From contig NZ_FRCD01000003.1 of assembly GCF_900142785.1 (NCBI RefSeq), forward strand, positions 124,001 to 188,000: DNA of 64,000 nt, written 5' to 3'. The position numbers were made by a program, and so were the translations under genes. Position 1 is the first letter of the stretch, and the number at the start of each line of letters is the position of its first letter. The DNA comes from Chryseobacterium carnipullorum. GTDB lineage: Bacteria; Bacteroidota; Bacteroidia; Flavobacteriales; Weeksellaceae. The notes under the pieces are model-generated. The model worked only from the letters and a program-made list of their open reading frames with translations, was not told the origin of the DNA and did no database searches. Of the stretch, positions 37,286 through 45,812 are shown one piece after another.

Positions 37286-37999
37286 TTAATAGTGGGATGC
37301 ATCTACAAAAAGATGGTTTCCGTTAAAATGTTTTCCACCGTTGATGCAAAGTTCTATAATATGAGCCACATCTCCGCCTTCAAGTTTATCTTTCAACGGA
37401 TACCCCGAAACAATCATTTCCTTCATCCTGTCATCCATATCCTTATGAAAATCTGTCGGGATAAAAGATGGAGAAACAGAATTACAGGTAATACCGAATT
37501 TCACATTTTCAATTGCCCAGCTTTTATTCATCTGAAGCAGATAAGCTTTATTGGAATTATATACCGATGTTCCTATCGCGGGAGCGACCATAGACGAAGA
37601 AAGAATATTGATAATTCTCCCCAGTTTTTTCTTCCGGAAAATATGAATCGATTGCTGTGTGATCTGAAGAGTAGGTAGTATATTGTTCTTAAAATCCTCA
37701 AGAATTTTTTCTGCTTCTGTCTTATGAAAATAGGTGCCTATAAAACTTCCGCTGTAATAATTATTAATCAGAATATCCGGGTCAAAATTTTCAATTTCAG
37801 CCAGAAAATCTGTCATTTGTTCTTCGGAAGTAAAATCGATATGAAATGCTTTTGCATTGGGAAACCTATTCTCTATTTCTTTTGCAGAACTTTCTGAATG
37901 ACAGTACGTAAATAATACTTCATACCCTTTTTCCAAAAGAAAAACATTGATTTCTTTACCTATTCCGGATGAACCTCCGGTCAAAACAACTTTTTTCAC
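37286..37999 (-). CDS. SDR oxidoreductase (FabG-like)
   Basis: The 237-residue short-chain dehydrogenase has GGSSGIG (8-14), the NN motif of strand 4 (ILINN) and the active-site triad with Ser135 region, Tyr147 and Lys151 (YNSNK). FabG-like enzymes reduce 3-ketoacyl-ACP to 3-hydroxyacyl-ACP with NADPH. It sits downstream of ACP and MaoC-like genes, overlapping the MaoC gene's end by 1 bp, which supports an acyl-ACP substrate rather than a sugar. Confidence 0.82.
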   Translation of the reverse strand: MKKVVLTGGSSGIGKEINVFLLEKGYEVLFTYCHSESSAKEIENRFPNAKAFHIDFTSEEQMTDFLAEIENFDPDILINNYYSGSFIGTYFHKTEAEKILEDFKNNILPTLQITQQSIHIFRKKKLGRIINILSSSMVAPAIGTSVYNSNKAYLLQMNKSWAIENVKFGITCNSVSPSFIPTDFHKDMDDRMKEMIVSGYPLKDKLEGGDVAHIIELCINGGKHFNGNHLFVDASHY

Positions 38000-38394
38000 T
38001 AGAATTCTTTTATTTGTATTTTACCGGAAGCAACCGTTTTAAGGCTGGCATTAATGAACTTAAATGAAAATGTATTCACCTGCACAGCTTCTGATTGATC
38101 TGTGAGTATCGCTTCAAAATTTAACACATCATCCAGATATACCGGATTCTTGAAATTAATGTTCTGCGAAAGAATCATTACATCTTCTGTAGGAAGCAGT
38201 TCGCCAACAAAATAAGAAAGGAAACCATTCAGAATATTGCCGTGCATTACCTTGGACTGAAATCCTTTATTCTTTGCAAATTCCTCATCGGTATGCAGAG
38301 AATTACGGTCATCAAAAACAGAGATAAAACCATTATAAATATGGTCATCTACTTTAAACTGATGCTTGAAAGCCTGGTTTTCCTGAAGTATCAT
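37999..38394 (-). CDS. MaoC-like hotdog-fold dehydratase
   Basis: The 131-residue single-hotdog protein shows the R-hydratase type motif around Asp29 and His34 (DDRNSLHTDEEFAKNKGF), followed by VMHGNILNGFLSYFVGELL. These residues carry out hydration or dehydration of 2-enoyl/3-hydroxyacyl thioesters. It overlaps the ACP gene by 1 bp and the SDR gene by 1 bp, so the three should be made together. A structural acyl-binding role is possible if the substrate is not a 3-hydroxyacyl chain. Confidence 0.82.
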   Translation of the reverse strand: MILQENQAFKHQFKVDDHIYNGFISVFDDRNSLHTDEEFAKNKGFQSKVMHGNILNGFLSYFVGELLPTEDVMILSQNINFKNPVYLDDVLNFEAILTDQSEAVQVNTFSFKFINASLKTVASGKIQIKEF

Positions 38395-38630
38395 TATTTG
38401 GAGAGTATACAGTCGATCATTTCTCCTACATTATTCCAGCTTTGGATTTCCGAGGATGTAAAACGTACTTTAAAAGCTTTTTCCACAGCTACAATCAGCT
38501 GAATGTGAGAAAGAGAATCCCATTCTTCTATATCTTCAGCAGTGGTTTCAAAACTTAATACAATGGCATCGTTATCCAGTTCATCATGGAAAATTCCTGT
38601 CAGTTTTGCTAAAATTTCATCTTTGTTCAT
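38394..38630 (-). CDS. Acyl carrier protein, FkbH-associated
   Basis: The 78-residue four-helix carrier protein has the phosphopantetheine attachment serine Ser39 in EEWDSLSHIQ and an acidic surface. It is not the housekeeping fatty acid ACP, whose motif is DSLDTVE. It lies 22 bp after the fkbH-like gene, and pairs of FkbH and stand-alone ACP load D-glyceryl units in characterised polyketide pathways. Confidence 0.9.
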   Translation of the reverse strand: MNKDEILAKLTGIFHDELDNDAIVLSFETTAEDIEEWDSLSHIQLIVAVEKAFKVRFTSSEIQSWNNVGEMIDCILSK

Positions 38631-38652
38631 AATGTTTTTAGATATGATTTTA

Positions 38653-40377
38653 TTATTTATTGTTGATATATACTTGTTTAGATTGGTAAGTGTCTATGTC
38701 AAGGACCCATTTCTCATTGTCTTCTGCAAATCCCAGTCTTTCATAATGGTCTTTTACCATCTGGTTTTTGGCTGTAGGAAGATATTCTCCGACAACATAT
38801 TTGTAGCCATTTTTCTTCGCAGCTTCTACGATAGTATTCAGCGTAAAGTCCTCCATCCCTCTTTTCAGAACCCGGCAGCTCATCAGCCAGGTATCAATAA
38901 AAAGGGTCTCAGGAGTTTTCTTTTCAAGAACGATCACGCAAATCAGTCCGTTATCTCCATATTTATCCTCCAGCGTAAATGAAAAAGTATAGTGCTCTTC
39001 AGAATGGATCAGACGGTCTATATCCTGTTCCGTATATCGTATAGTTCTCAAATTAAACTGATTGGAGCGCTGGGTTAGCTGGGAAACCCGGGGTTTTGAA
39101 AAGTTGTCAAAAGATTTTACATCAGAGATCATTCCCATACTTTTCAGAAAATCTTCCACATTTGTGAAGCTATCCAGATCCACCGCACGCTGTGCCTCTA
39201 CCTGGTACTGTTTTGTCCTTTCGGCATCATTTTGAGAAAAACTTGCCGTTTCAAAGAGGTTTAAACCATACAAATATTCCAGATATTCAGCCGGATCTTC
39301 CGGTAATTCGGGAACGCATACCTCAGGGAGATTTTCACGTACAATGTTTCTTTCAAAAGGATTGTCATCCAAAAACACCATAGAATCAAAACCAATATTG
39401 AGTATACTCTGTATTTTTCTGATATTATCGGCTTTGTTATCCCAATTCGCCACAAAAACTGCAATATCGTCTAGTTTAAGGACCATATCCGGATGTTTTT
39501 CAAAAGGCTCTTTGGCTTTATCCTCATCATTTTTGCTGCATACTGCAAGAATAACTCCTCTTCTCTGAAGTGCTTTGATCCAGTATTGAAATTCTGTGAA
39601 TGCTTTTCCTATTCCCAGGCTTCCGATCTGGATTTTTTCAAGACCATCATCACCAATGATACCGCCCCAGGTTGTATTGTCAAGATCAAGGATCAGACAT
39701 TTTTTAAACTTCCCTTCCAGAGAGGAAATAATGCCGGCTATGTGATGGGCAACAATGGGCAGTACATCCAGTGAAAGCACCATTTCGGTATTGACATAAA
39801 TGCTAGGTGAAAACATAAAGTCTCTTCCCCATTTATTTTGAATAGAATTCAGGTCTGCAATAAAGAAATTATCCTGAGTAAAGGCAATCTGCGCAGACAA
39901 AAGATAATTAAGCTTATTCAACTGAAAAACGAAGGAAGATTCTACTTTATTGGCAAAATTTCCAAAAACCTGATTATTAATCGATGGAAAATTACAATAG
40001 ATCACCCTGCTTTTGGTTCTGTTCTGTATATTTTGGTAAAGATCTTCAATAGAAGATATTTTATGCTCTGCAAAAGAAGGCTGTGTATCGTAGGATTTAT
40101 AATATTGGCTTAATAGTTTATGAGAAGATTCAAAAATAATGGTGTAATCTGCATTAAACTCATAATATTCTGAGGTGGGATCCAGAATCTGTCTTGAAAT
40201 CTGACCAAAATCTGCCTCGAAAATTTCAAACTCAAAACCTTCATTGATGGCGGTTCCTTTCAAAGCAATATTGAGAAACTGTGTAGCAGTATCGCCCAAT
40301 AATGCAACTTTGATCTTCTTAAGCTGAGGAATATCTCTGCGGAGTTCCTTTTTCAATTCCGAAAAAGTTTTGTACAT
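38653..40377 (-). CDS. FkbH-like HAD-IIIC family protein
   Basis: The 574-residue protein has an N-terminal SGNH-like region (about 1-220), the HAD domain with DLDNT (Asp231, Asp233) in the FkbH signature followed by WGGIIGDDG, and FLDDNPFERNIVRENLPEV. A C-terminal GNAT-like domain (about 430-570) contains TQRSNQFNLRTIRY and FIDTWLMSCRVLKRGMEDF. This is the full FkbH layout. FkbH proteins dephosphorylate 1,3-bisphosphoglycerate while loading D-glyceryl onto an ACP. With ACP, MaoC and SDR genes downstream and MBOAT/SGNH beyond, it probably starts a glyceryl- or glyceryl-derived acyl supply line for glycan decoration. Confidence 0.87.
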   Translation of the reverse strand: MYKTFSELKKELRRDIPQLKKIKVALLGDTATQFLNIALKGTAINEGFEFEIFEADFGQISRQILDPTSEYYEFNADYTIIFESSHKLLSQYYKSYDTQPSFAEHKISSIEDLYQNIQNRTKSRVIYCNFPSINNQVFGNFANKVESSFVFQLNKLNYLLSAQIAFTQDNFFIADLNSIQNKWGRDFMFSPSIYVNTEMVLSLDVLPIVAHHIAGIISSLEGKFKKCLILDLDNTTWGGIIGDDGLEKIQIGSLGIGKAFTEFQYWIKALQRRGVILAVCSKNDEDKAKEPFEKHPDMVLKLDDIAVFVANWDNKADNIRKIQSILNIGFDSMVFLDDNPFERNIVRENLPEVCVPELPEDPAEYLEYLYGLNLFETASFSQNDAERTKQYQVEAQRAVDLDSFTNVEDFLKSMGMISDVKSFDNFSKPRVSQLTQRSNQFNLRTIRYTEQDIDRLIHSEEHYTFSFTLEDKYGDNGLICVIVLEKKTPETLFIDTWLMSCRVLKRGMEDFTLNTIVEAAKKNGYKYVVGEYLPTAKNQMVKDHYERLGFAEDNEKWVLDIDTYQSKQVYINNK

Positions 40378-40393
40378 AAATTCTTTTATTTTA

Positions 40394-40516
40394 TTAAAAC
40401 CTTAATGTACCGTTCACCAATTCTGTCAGATCTCCATTATTCTTTTTAGAGGTCATTGAACAACCTTTATTTGTAGTGCAGATATACTTAATATATGTTT
40501 TGGGAACGTTTTTCAT
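40394..40516 (-). CDS. Unannotated 40-residue ORF upstream of fkbH-like gene
   Basis: An ATG at 40514-40516 opens a 40-codon frame that stops 16 bp before the fkbH-like start. The peptide begins MKNVPKTYIKYIC, has two cysteines (13 and 19 in CTTNKGC) and ends TELVNGTLRF. A -7 element (40541-40548) lies 24 bp upstream, which places the ORF first in the transcript. I recognise no family. It could be a small structural or regulatory peptide, a leader peptide, or chance; codon use looks ordinary. Confidence 0.4.
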   Translation of the reverse strand: MKNVPKTYIKYICTTNKGCSMTSKKNNGDLTELVNGTLRF

Positions 40517-40540
40517 TTTTTTCTATTGTGTTTATTGATA

Positions 40541-40548
40541 CAAAAATA
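40541..40548 (-). promoter_or_regulatory. -7 element of the FkbH-ACP operon
   Basis: On the minus strand TATTTTTG matches TAnnTTTG. It lies 24 bp before the small ORF and 163 bp before the fkbH-like start, and no other gene intervenes. A -33 TTG at the right distance was not found. Confidence 0.5.
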
Positions 40549-40554
40549 AAGATT

Positions 40555-41583
40555 TTATCTGATATTTAGTTTTTTAAGATAATCTCTGAGCGGTTTTTCA
40601 ACAAATTGATAAAACAGTAGGGAAGTAAGGATTAGAAAAATCAGGTAAATCCAGAATATGCTGTTGATATCTAGTGTATACTTCTGCCATTTCAGAAACT
40701 CTCTCAGGATATAAAGAATGGGAATATGGGTAATATATACCGCATAACTTGCTTCACCAAGATATTCCAGAGGCTTTAGTGAAAAAAGTTGGGTTACAAA
40801 ACCATTATTACAGGAAATTAAAATAATTAGCGGAATAAAAAGCAACGCCATGAGTCCATTGTGATAAAAAAGAGGAATGAAGATCAGGGCAAGCATAATC
40901 GCTGTAAAGATCAAGACTACCGGAATATCATAATTTTTCTGTTTCAAATTATTTACAAAAAACAGTCCTGCAAGATTTCCCACCAGAAATTCGCTCACGT
41001 GCATCAGCGGAAAATAATATAAAAATTCATGACTTTCTGTATGCGGCCCTTTATAAGATGGTGAAGCTTCATAAAGATGGGAAAATACCTGGGTAACGAC
41101 CCATATAACGATAGCTGCTACCCAGATGCTTTTATTTTTTTTGGAATAAAAATAATTATAGAGCAATGGAAAAATCATATAGAACAAAAACTCTACGGAA
41201 ATAGACCATCCCGGAAAATTCAAGATCATAGCCTTTCCAGGGATCCAGCTTTGCAAACCAAAAAGATACAGAAATACCTTATCTGTGCTGAAGTTGGAAT
41301 ATCTCGTCACAAGATAGAGTAACAGCCCCATAACATATAGCGGATAGATCCTTGCAAATCTGTTTTTATAGTAGTCAAAATAGGCGATTTTTTCTTTCTT
41401 ATGATAAGCCACGATCATAATAAAACCCGAAAGAATGAAAAAATAACTAACTCCTACATTGGCTTTTAGAAATATACTTGAAATATAATCTGTCTTATAG
41501 ACAAACATATCCTTATTAAAATGAGAAATTACGATGGCTATCGCTGCAAGAAATCGGGTAAAGGTAATCTGACTTATCTTCAT
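40555..41583 (-). CDS. Acyltransferase-3 family membrane protein (OafA-like)
   Basis: The 342-residue protein has about ten membrane segments and starts ITFTRFLAAIAIVISHFNKD with His21, the position of the conserved catalytic His of this family. It continues with GVSYFFILSGFIMIVAYHKK, YYKNRFARIYPLYV and PGWSISVEFLFY. Such proteins O-acetylate O-antigen or other glycans at the inner membrane. It lies 78 bp after the second MBOAT/SGNH pair. Unlike the remnant at 27721 it is intact. Confidence 0.88.
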   Translation of the reverse strand: MKISQITFTRFLAAIAIVISHFNKDMFVYKTDYISSIFLKANVGVSYFFILSGFIMIVAYHKKEKIAYFDYYKNRFARIYPLYVMGLLLYLVTRYSNFSTDKVFLYLFGLQSWIPGKAMILNFPGWSISVEFLFYMIFPLLYNYFYSKKNKSIWVAAIVIWVVTQVFSHLYEASPSYKGPHTESHEFLYYFPLMHVSEFLVGNLAGLFFVNNLKQKNYDIPVVLIFTAIMLALIFIPLFYHNGLMALLFIPLIILISCNNGFVTQLFSLKPLEYLGEASYAVYITHIPILYILREFLKWQKYTLDINSIFWIYLIFLILTSLLFYQFVEKPLRDYLKKLNIR

Positions 41584-41661
41584 TCATGAAAGCTGTTCAA
41601 CAGCATTTATTTCATTTTGACTAAAGCAATCAAGGACTTTTAAATCACTCATTATGCCCTT

Positions 41662-42636
41662 TTACTTCTCTATATCTTTTTGCAAAATATTTTTCAGAAA
41701 AGGCACTAATTTATTTGATAAAATTTTAGACCCTTTTTCATTCAAATGTCCATAATCCCATCTGTTTTCATAGAGGTAAAATTCAGGATATTCATCCGGA
41801 TCTACAAGACTTATGACAGGAACACTGAATTTATCTTTATATACCTCAAGTTTTTTTGCATCCGGTTCTGCCGGTCCCGGAATAAACATGATAAGCTGAA
41901 TATTTCTTTTTTTACATTTTCCGGCAATTTCATTGATTTTTTCAACCAAGGCTCTATTTAAACCATGCTTTTCATGATCTGCATGATATCCCGCAAGCCT
42001 ATCTTTAATGACCCTTTTTAATTGATTTTCTTTAGTTCTTGGAACAACACTGTATTCCAGCGGTGAAAAGCCCTGATCTTCATAAACAAAACGATTGTAA
42101 TTTTCCTGAACAGCTTTTTCATCACTATTTTTATTAAAATGAAAAACATTGAGCACAAATGAAGCCCAAGCCAGAACAACCTGTTTGTAATTGTCATTAT
42201 TCAGTTGAAACTGACTTGCAAAAATTGTATTTTCATAGTTAAAAGCACCAAAACTTCTTTCTGTTTTCAGGTTCAATCTGGTAATATTTATTTTATCCTG
42301 AAGTTCAAGAACAATATATTTCGGTTTAAAAGATGGATTTTCAAGGACATATTCCAGCGTTTGGAAATTTTCTAAATTGAAACTTGCATTTGCTCCTAAG
42401 TTGTATGATTTTAAACCTTCAACATTTGCATCAAGTAATTTACAGTCAATTTGATTATTAATTTTCGAGCTCCCTATAAAGTAAAGATTGTATTCGGGAT
42501 GCTTTTTTAAATATTCCATTTTTGCACTTAAAAATGGATAAGAATAATTACTGTTGGGACTTATCGCAAGCTTGATTAAGCCAATAATAAACATTATGGC
42601 TATAAATAAAGATAATATGGAAAGAAATCTTTTCAT
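41662..42636 (-). CDS. SGNH-like extracytoplasmic partner of second MBOAT
   Basis: The 324-residue protein has an N-terminal membrane anchor (about 4-25) and an exported domain. FIGSSKIN (Gly55-Ser56-Ser57) takes the GDS box position and DYGHLNEKGS near residue 300 supplies the Asp-His pair. Sequence is far from the first SGNH protein. Its start touches the MBOAT stop, so they are a functional pair. The GSS variant replaces the Asp of GDS. Confidence 0.72.
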   Translation of the reverse strand: MKRFLSILSLFIAIMFIIGLIKLAISPNSNYSYPFLSAKMEYLKKHPEYNLYFIGSSKINNQIDCKLLDANVEGLKSYNLGANASFNLENFQTLEYVLENPSFKPKYIVLELQDKINITRLNLKTERSFGAFNYENTIFASQFQLNNDNYKQVVLAWASFVLNVFHFNKNSDEKAVQENYNRFVYEDQGFSPLEYSVVPRTKENQLKRVIKDRLAGYHADHEKHGLNRALVEKINEIAGKCKKRNIQLIMFIPGPAEPDAKKLEVYKDKFSVPVISLVDPDEYPEFYLYENRWDYGHLNEKGSKILSNKLVPFLKNILQKDIEK

Positions 42637-44070
42637 TTAAAACTGAAAATATATAAATTCATTACTCCCGAAATTAGCATAATTCAATATAAGGTAAGCT
42701 ACTACAATGTAAATAACTGCCTTCATAATTGGTTTTTTCTCTTGGATTTTCAGGCCATAGTCTTGTGTTCTGTTTGCCCATTCCATTCCAAGCATAAACA
42801 AAATGAGACCAAATAAAACCGGGTTAAAAGAAGTGGGAAATGAAAATAAACTCTGACTGAAAATTCCTTTTATATACCCAATGGCATCAGAAACACTTGC
42901 TGCGCGAAAAAAAATCCAGGCAAAACAGGTCAACGCAAAAGTCATCAGAATGTTAAAAACCTCCCTGAATGAGGGAATAATTTTTCCCATTGCCACCACT
43001 TCCAGGTTATGTCTGTTTTTTTCAGCAATTAATAATGGAAGAAAAAACAGAGCGTTTAGTCCACCCCAGATAATAAAAGTCCAGTTGGCACCATGCCAGA
43101 AACCGCTTACCAGAAAGATGATAAAAGTATTTCTGATTTTCATCCACAATCCTCCTTTACTCCCCCCTAAAGGTATATAAAGATAGTCTCTGAACCATGA
43201 AGAAAGCGAAATATGCCATCTTCTCCAGAACTCCGCAATGTCTCTGGAAAAATAGGGGTATGAAAAGTTTTTTAATAATTCAATACCAAATAATCTGGAC
43301 GTTCCCAGTGCAATGTCAGAATATCCCGAGAAATCGCCATAAATCTGGAAAGCGAAAAGAATGGCTCCTACAACTAGATTACTGGCACTTTCGGTAGGGT
43401 AATTATTGAATATTTCATTGACAATGGGTGCGCAATTATCAGCAATGACCATTTTCTTAAAGAAGCCCCAAAGAATCTGTGCTACCCCATCTTTTGCTTT
43501 TTCATAATCAAAAGATCTTTTTCGCTGAATCTGTGGAAGAAGATGGGTTGCTCTTTCAATAGGTCCTGCTACCAATAACGGGAAATAGCTTACAAAAACA
43601 GCATAATCCACATAATTTCTTTCTGCCGGAATCCTTTTTTTGTAAACATCTATAACGTATGATAAGCCATGGAAAGTATAGAATGAGATACCAACGGGTA
43701 AAATCACCTTTAGAATCCACATATTGACCCCAAAACCAAATGTTTTTAATAATTCAGCAAAGTTTTCAATGAAAAAATTATAGTATTTAAAGAATCCTAA
43801 GAAACCCAGATTGATCGTAATACTTAAGACAAGCCAGAATGTGGCCTGCTTTTTTGTCTTACTGTTTTCTATTTGAATACCTGAAAAATAATCCAGCAGG
43901 ATAGAAAACACAAGAAGAAACAGGAAACGCCAATCCCAACAGCCATAGAAATAGAAACTGGCCGCTAATAAAAGCATATTCTGGAATTTATAATTTTTAT
44001 TACAGACACACCAGTACAGAATAAAAATTACAGGCAGAAAAATGAGAAAAGCAATAGAATTAAAGAGCAT
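42637..44070 (-). CDS. MBOAT family O-acyltransferase (AlgI-like), second copy
   Basis: The 477-residue polytopic protein begins FNSIAFLIFLPVIFILYWCV and contains LPVGISFYTFHGLSYVIDVYKK, AGPIERATHLLPQ, YSDIALGTSRLFGIELLKNF, EFWRRWHISLSSWFRDYLYIPLGGS and FWHGANWTFIIWGGLNALFF with His326. This is the common AlgI/DltB-like form. It differs from the first copy after the catalytic His (GGLNAL in place of GLLHGL), so the two pairs may use different acyl donors or acceptors. The methyltransferase gene lies 30 bp upstream. Confidence 0.92.
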   Translation of the reverse strand: MLFNSIAFLIFLPVIFILYWCVCNKNYKFQNMLLLAASFYFYGCWDWRFLFLLVFSILLDYFSGIQIENSKTKKQATFWLVLSITINLGFLGFFKYYNFFIENFAELLKTFGFGVNMWILKVILPVGISFYTFHGLSYVIDVYKKRIPAERNYVDYAVFVSYFPLLVAGPIERATHLLPQIQRKRSFDYEKAKDGVAQILWGFFKKMVIADNCAPIVNEIFNNYPTESASNLVVGAILFAFQIYGDFSGYSDIALGTSRLFGIELLKNFSYPYFSRDIAEFWRRWHISLSSWFRDYLYIPLGGSKGGLWMKIRNTFIIFLVSGFWHGANWTFIIWGGLNALFFLPLLIAEKNRHNLEVVAMGKIIPSFREVFNILMTFALTCFAWIFFRAASVSDAIGYIKGIFSQSLFSFPTSFNPVLFGLILFMLGMEWANRTQDYGLKIQEKKPIMKAVIYIVVAYLILNYANFGSNEFIYFQF

Positions 44071-44100
44071 AAAGTTTTCTTTAATGTAGTAAGTATAAAA

Positions 44101-44871
44101 TTACTTTATGAAAACTCCAATATATTTCCCTTCATACTCTACTACTGTGGTATCTATATTATTTTTTTCACAAAAATCCTGATAAGCAGAATTATCACCA
44201 ATGTCGTCACTGATAAAAACCCCACCTTTTTTGAGGTGTTTATATAAGACTTCATAAGCCCACATCCTGCCGTTATAGCTTTTATCTGAGTCATAATGAA
44301 GAACATCAAAAACAGAATTTTCAGCAAAAATTTTGGGAAGTGATTCTTTGTCTGCAAAACGGAATAATTTCCAGCTTTTTTTAAGGTTATCCGGCACTAC
44401 GTACCCCACATACTGATCACCGTCCTGCGCCAGATAGGGCATATCCGAACTGTACAATATCCCGTTTCTTTTCACCAAAGACAGAAGGGAAGCCAATGAT
44501 GACCATCCGTAGGCTACTCCCGTTTCCACGACATTCTTTGCGTGGGTAAATTCACATGCATAGTAAATCAGCTCCAGAGCTCCCGGACCACCCATTTTTA
44601 CCGGACAATCTTGCTCCCTCTGTGCAGCTGTCTTTAAAACATCTGCATAACCGTTCCTAAACTCACTTATATCAAGACCAAACAACCTAGATACCGCTTC
44701 CGTTTGGGAAACGGATCTTTCTGAAGCCCAGGAATTCGTTTTATCCTTTCCTTTAAAGGCATTGCCTCTGTTGACTGTATTTTTTATGATTTTCCGGCCA
44801 AGTTCCGGATAAAGATCGGGTCTTTTCAAATACCCTAGAAATGTTTTGAGAACTCTATTTATTTCACTCAC
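44101..44871 (-). CDS. Class I SAM-dependent methyltransferase
   Basis: The 256-residue protein has the SAM-binding VVETGVAYGWSSLASLLSL, followed by SSDMPYLAQ, VLHYDSDKSYNGRMWAYEVLYKHLKKGGVFISDDI, the layout of the Methyltransf_24 group. In this locus the target is probably a sugar hydroxyl or carboxyl of the glycan. In some ABC-dependent O-antigens a terminal methyl group is the cap recognised by Wzt; whether this enzyme does that is unknown. It heads the transcript that includes the second MBOAT/SGNH pair. Confidence 0.8.
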   Translation of the reverse strand: MSEINRVLKTFLGYLKRPDLYPELGRKIIKNTVNRGNAFKGKDKTNSWASERSVSQTEAVSRLFGLDISEFRNGYADVLKTAAQREQDCPVKMGGPGALELIYYACEFTHAKNVVETGVAYGWSSLASLLSLVKRNGILYSSDMPYLAQDGDQYVGYVVPDNLKKSWKLFRFADKESLPKIFAENSVFDVLHYDSDKSYNGRMWAYEVLYKHLKKGGVFISDDIGDNSAYQDFCEKNNIDTTVVEYEGKYIGVFIK

Positions 44872-44890
44872 TGTGTTAAAGTTTAATCCA

Positions 44891-44898
44891 CAAAAATA
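44891..44898 (-). promoter_or_regulatory. -7 element of methyltransferase/MBOAT-2 operon
   Basis: TATTTTTG on the minus strand matches TAnnTTTG and lies 19 bp before the methyltransferase start, in a 99-bp divergent gap shared with the plus-strand element at 44925-44932. Confidence 0.5.
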
Positions 44899-44924
44899 AA
44901 TATTTTTCTGTAATGTTTAATTTT

Positions 44925-44932
44925 TATATTTG
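44925..44932 (+). promoter_or_regulatory. -7 element of the GT2/GT4 pair
   Basis: TATATTTG matches TAnnTTTG and lies 38 bp before the GT2 start at 44971. It is divergent from the methyltransferase element. No TTG at -33. Confidence 0.5.
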
Positions 44933-44970
44933 TAAAAAATTTATTAATTCAAAAAACACTTATATGTCCA

Positions 44971-45810
44971 ATGAAGTTTTCTATCCTGATAGCTAATTAT
45001 AATAATGGTAAATTTTTCAAAACCTGCTATGATTCCATTATTGCACAAACTTATGACAATTGGGAAGCTATCATCCTTGACGACTGCTCTACAGACAATT
45101 CTTTAGAAGTCATAAAAGGAATAGTTGGAAACGACCCTCGCTTCAAAATATACGAAAACACAAAAAACAGTGGTGTAGGAGTTACAAAAAACAAACTCAT
45201 TGAGCTTGGAGAAGGTAACATCTGTGGTTTTGTAGATCCTGATGATGCCATTTCTCCCAATGCGTTGCTTTCAAGCATTACCATTTTCAAGAAAAACAGT
45301 AGTGTCGTACTTACCTACTCAAAATTTGTAAAGTGTGACGAAAACCTTGTTCCGATAGAGATTCCTAAACTTACAATGAGTGTTCCCAATAATGATCCGT
45401 ACTTTTTTAATTGTCCGGTTCATATTGTTCATTTCGTGAGTTTCAGAAAAGACGTTTATAACCAGACTGAAAAGATGGATACCGTCATGAGAATTGCTGA
45501 AGATCAGGATCTGTATTTAAAAATGTATGAAAAAGGAAAAGTTCAGTTTATCAACGAGGCTCACTATCTTTACAGAACACATTCAGGAGGAATTTCCCAA
45601 AATGAAAACAGACCCAAATCCCGTGAGTATTTTGCAAAGGTAATTTTCAATGCCATGAAACGCAGAAATCTAAAGACTATAAACGGTAAAGCTGTCCCAA
45701 ACGAGTACAGCAACTCTACCGAAATTTATAGTTTACTAGAATATCAAAGTTCAATTCTTTTTAGGATTAAGAAAAAATTAAAAATATTTGTACAACAAGT
45801 ATTTAGTTAA
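44971..45810 (+). CDS. GT2 glycosyltransferase
   Basis: The 279-residue protein starts FSILIANYNNGKFFKTCYDSIIAQTYDNWEAIILDDCSTD and has DPDD at 89-92. It is a paralog of the GT2 at 21548. It heads a two-gene plus-strand island between the two minus-strand blocks, followed after 2 bp by a GT4 gene. Donor unknown. Confidence 0.86.
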   Translation: MKFSILIANYNNGKFFKTCYDSIIAQTYDNWEAIILDDCSTDNSLEVIKGIVGNDPRFKIYENTKNSGVGVTKNKLIELGEGNICGFVDPDDAISPNALLSSITIFKKNSSVVLTYSKFVKCDENLVPIEIPKLTMSVPNNDPYFFNCPVHIVHFVSFRKDVYNQTEKMDTVMRIAEDQDLYLKMYEKGKVQFINEAHYLYRTHSGGISQNENRPKSREYFAKVIFNAMKRRNLKTINGKAVPNEYSNSTEIYSLLEYQSSILFRIKKKLKIFVQQVFS

Positions 45811-45812
45811 TC

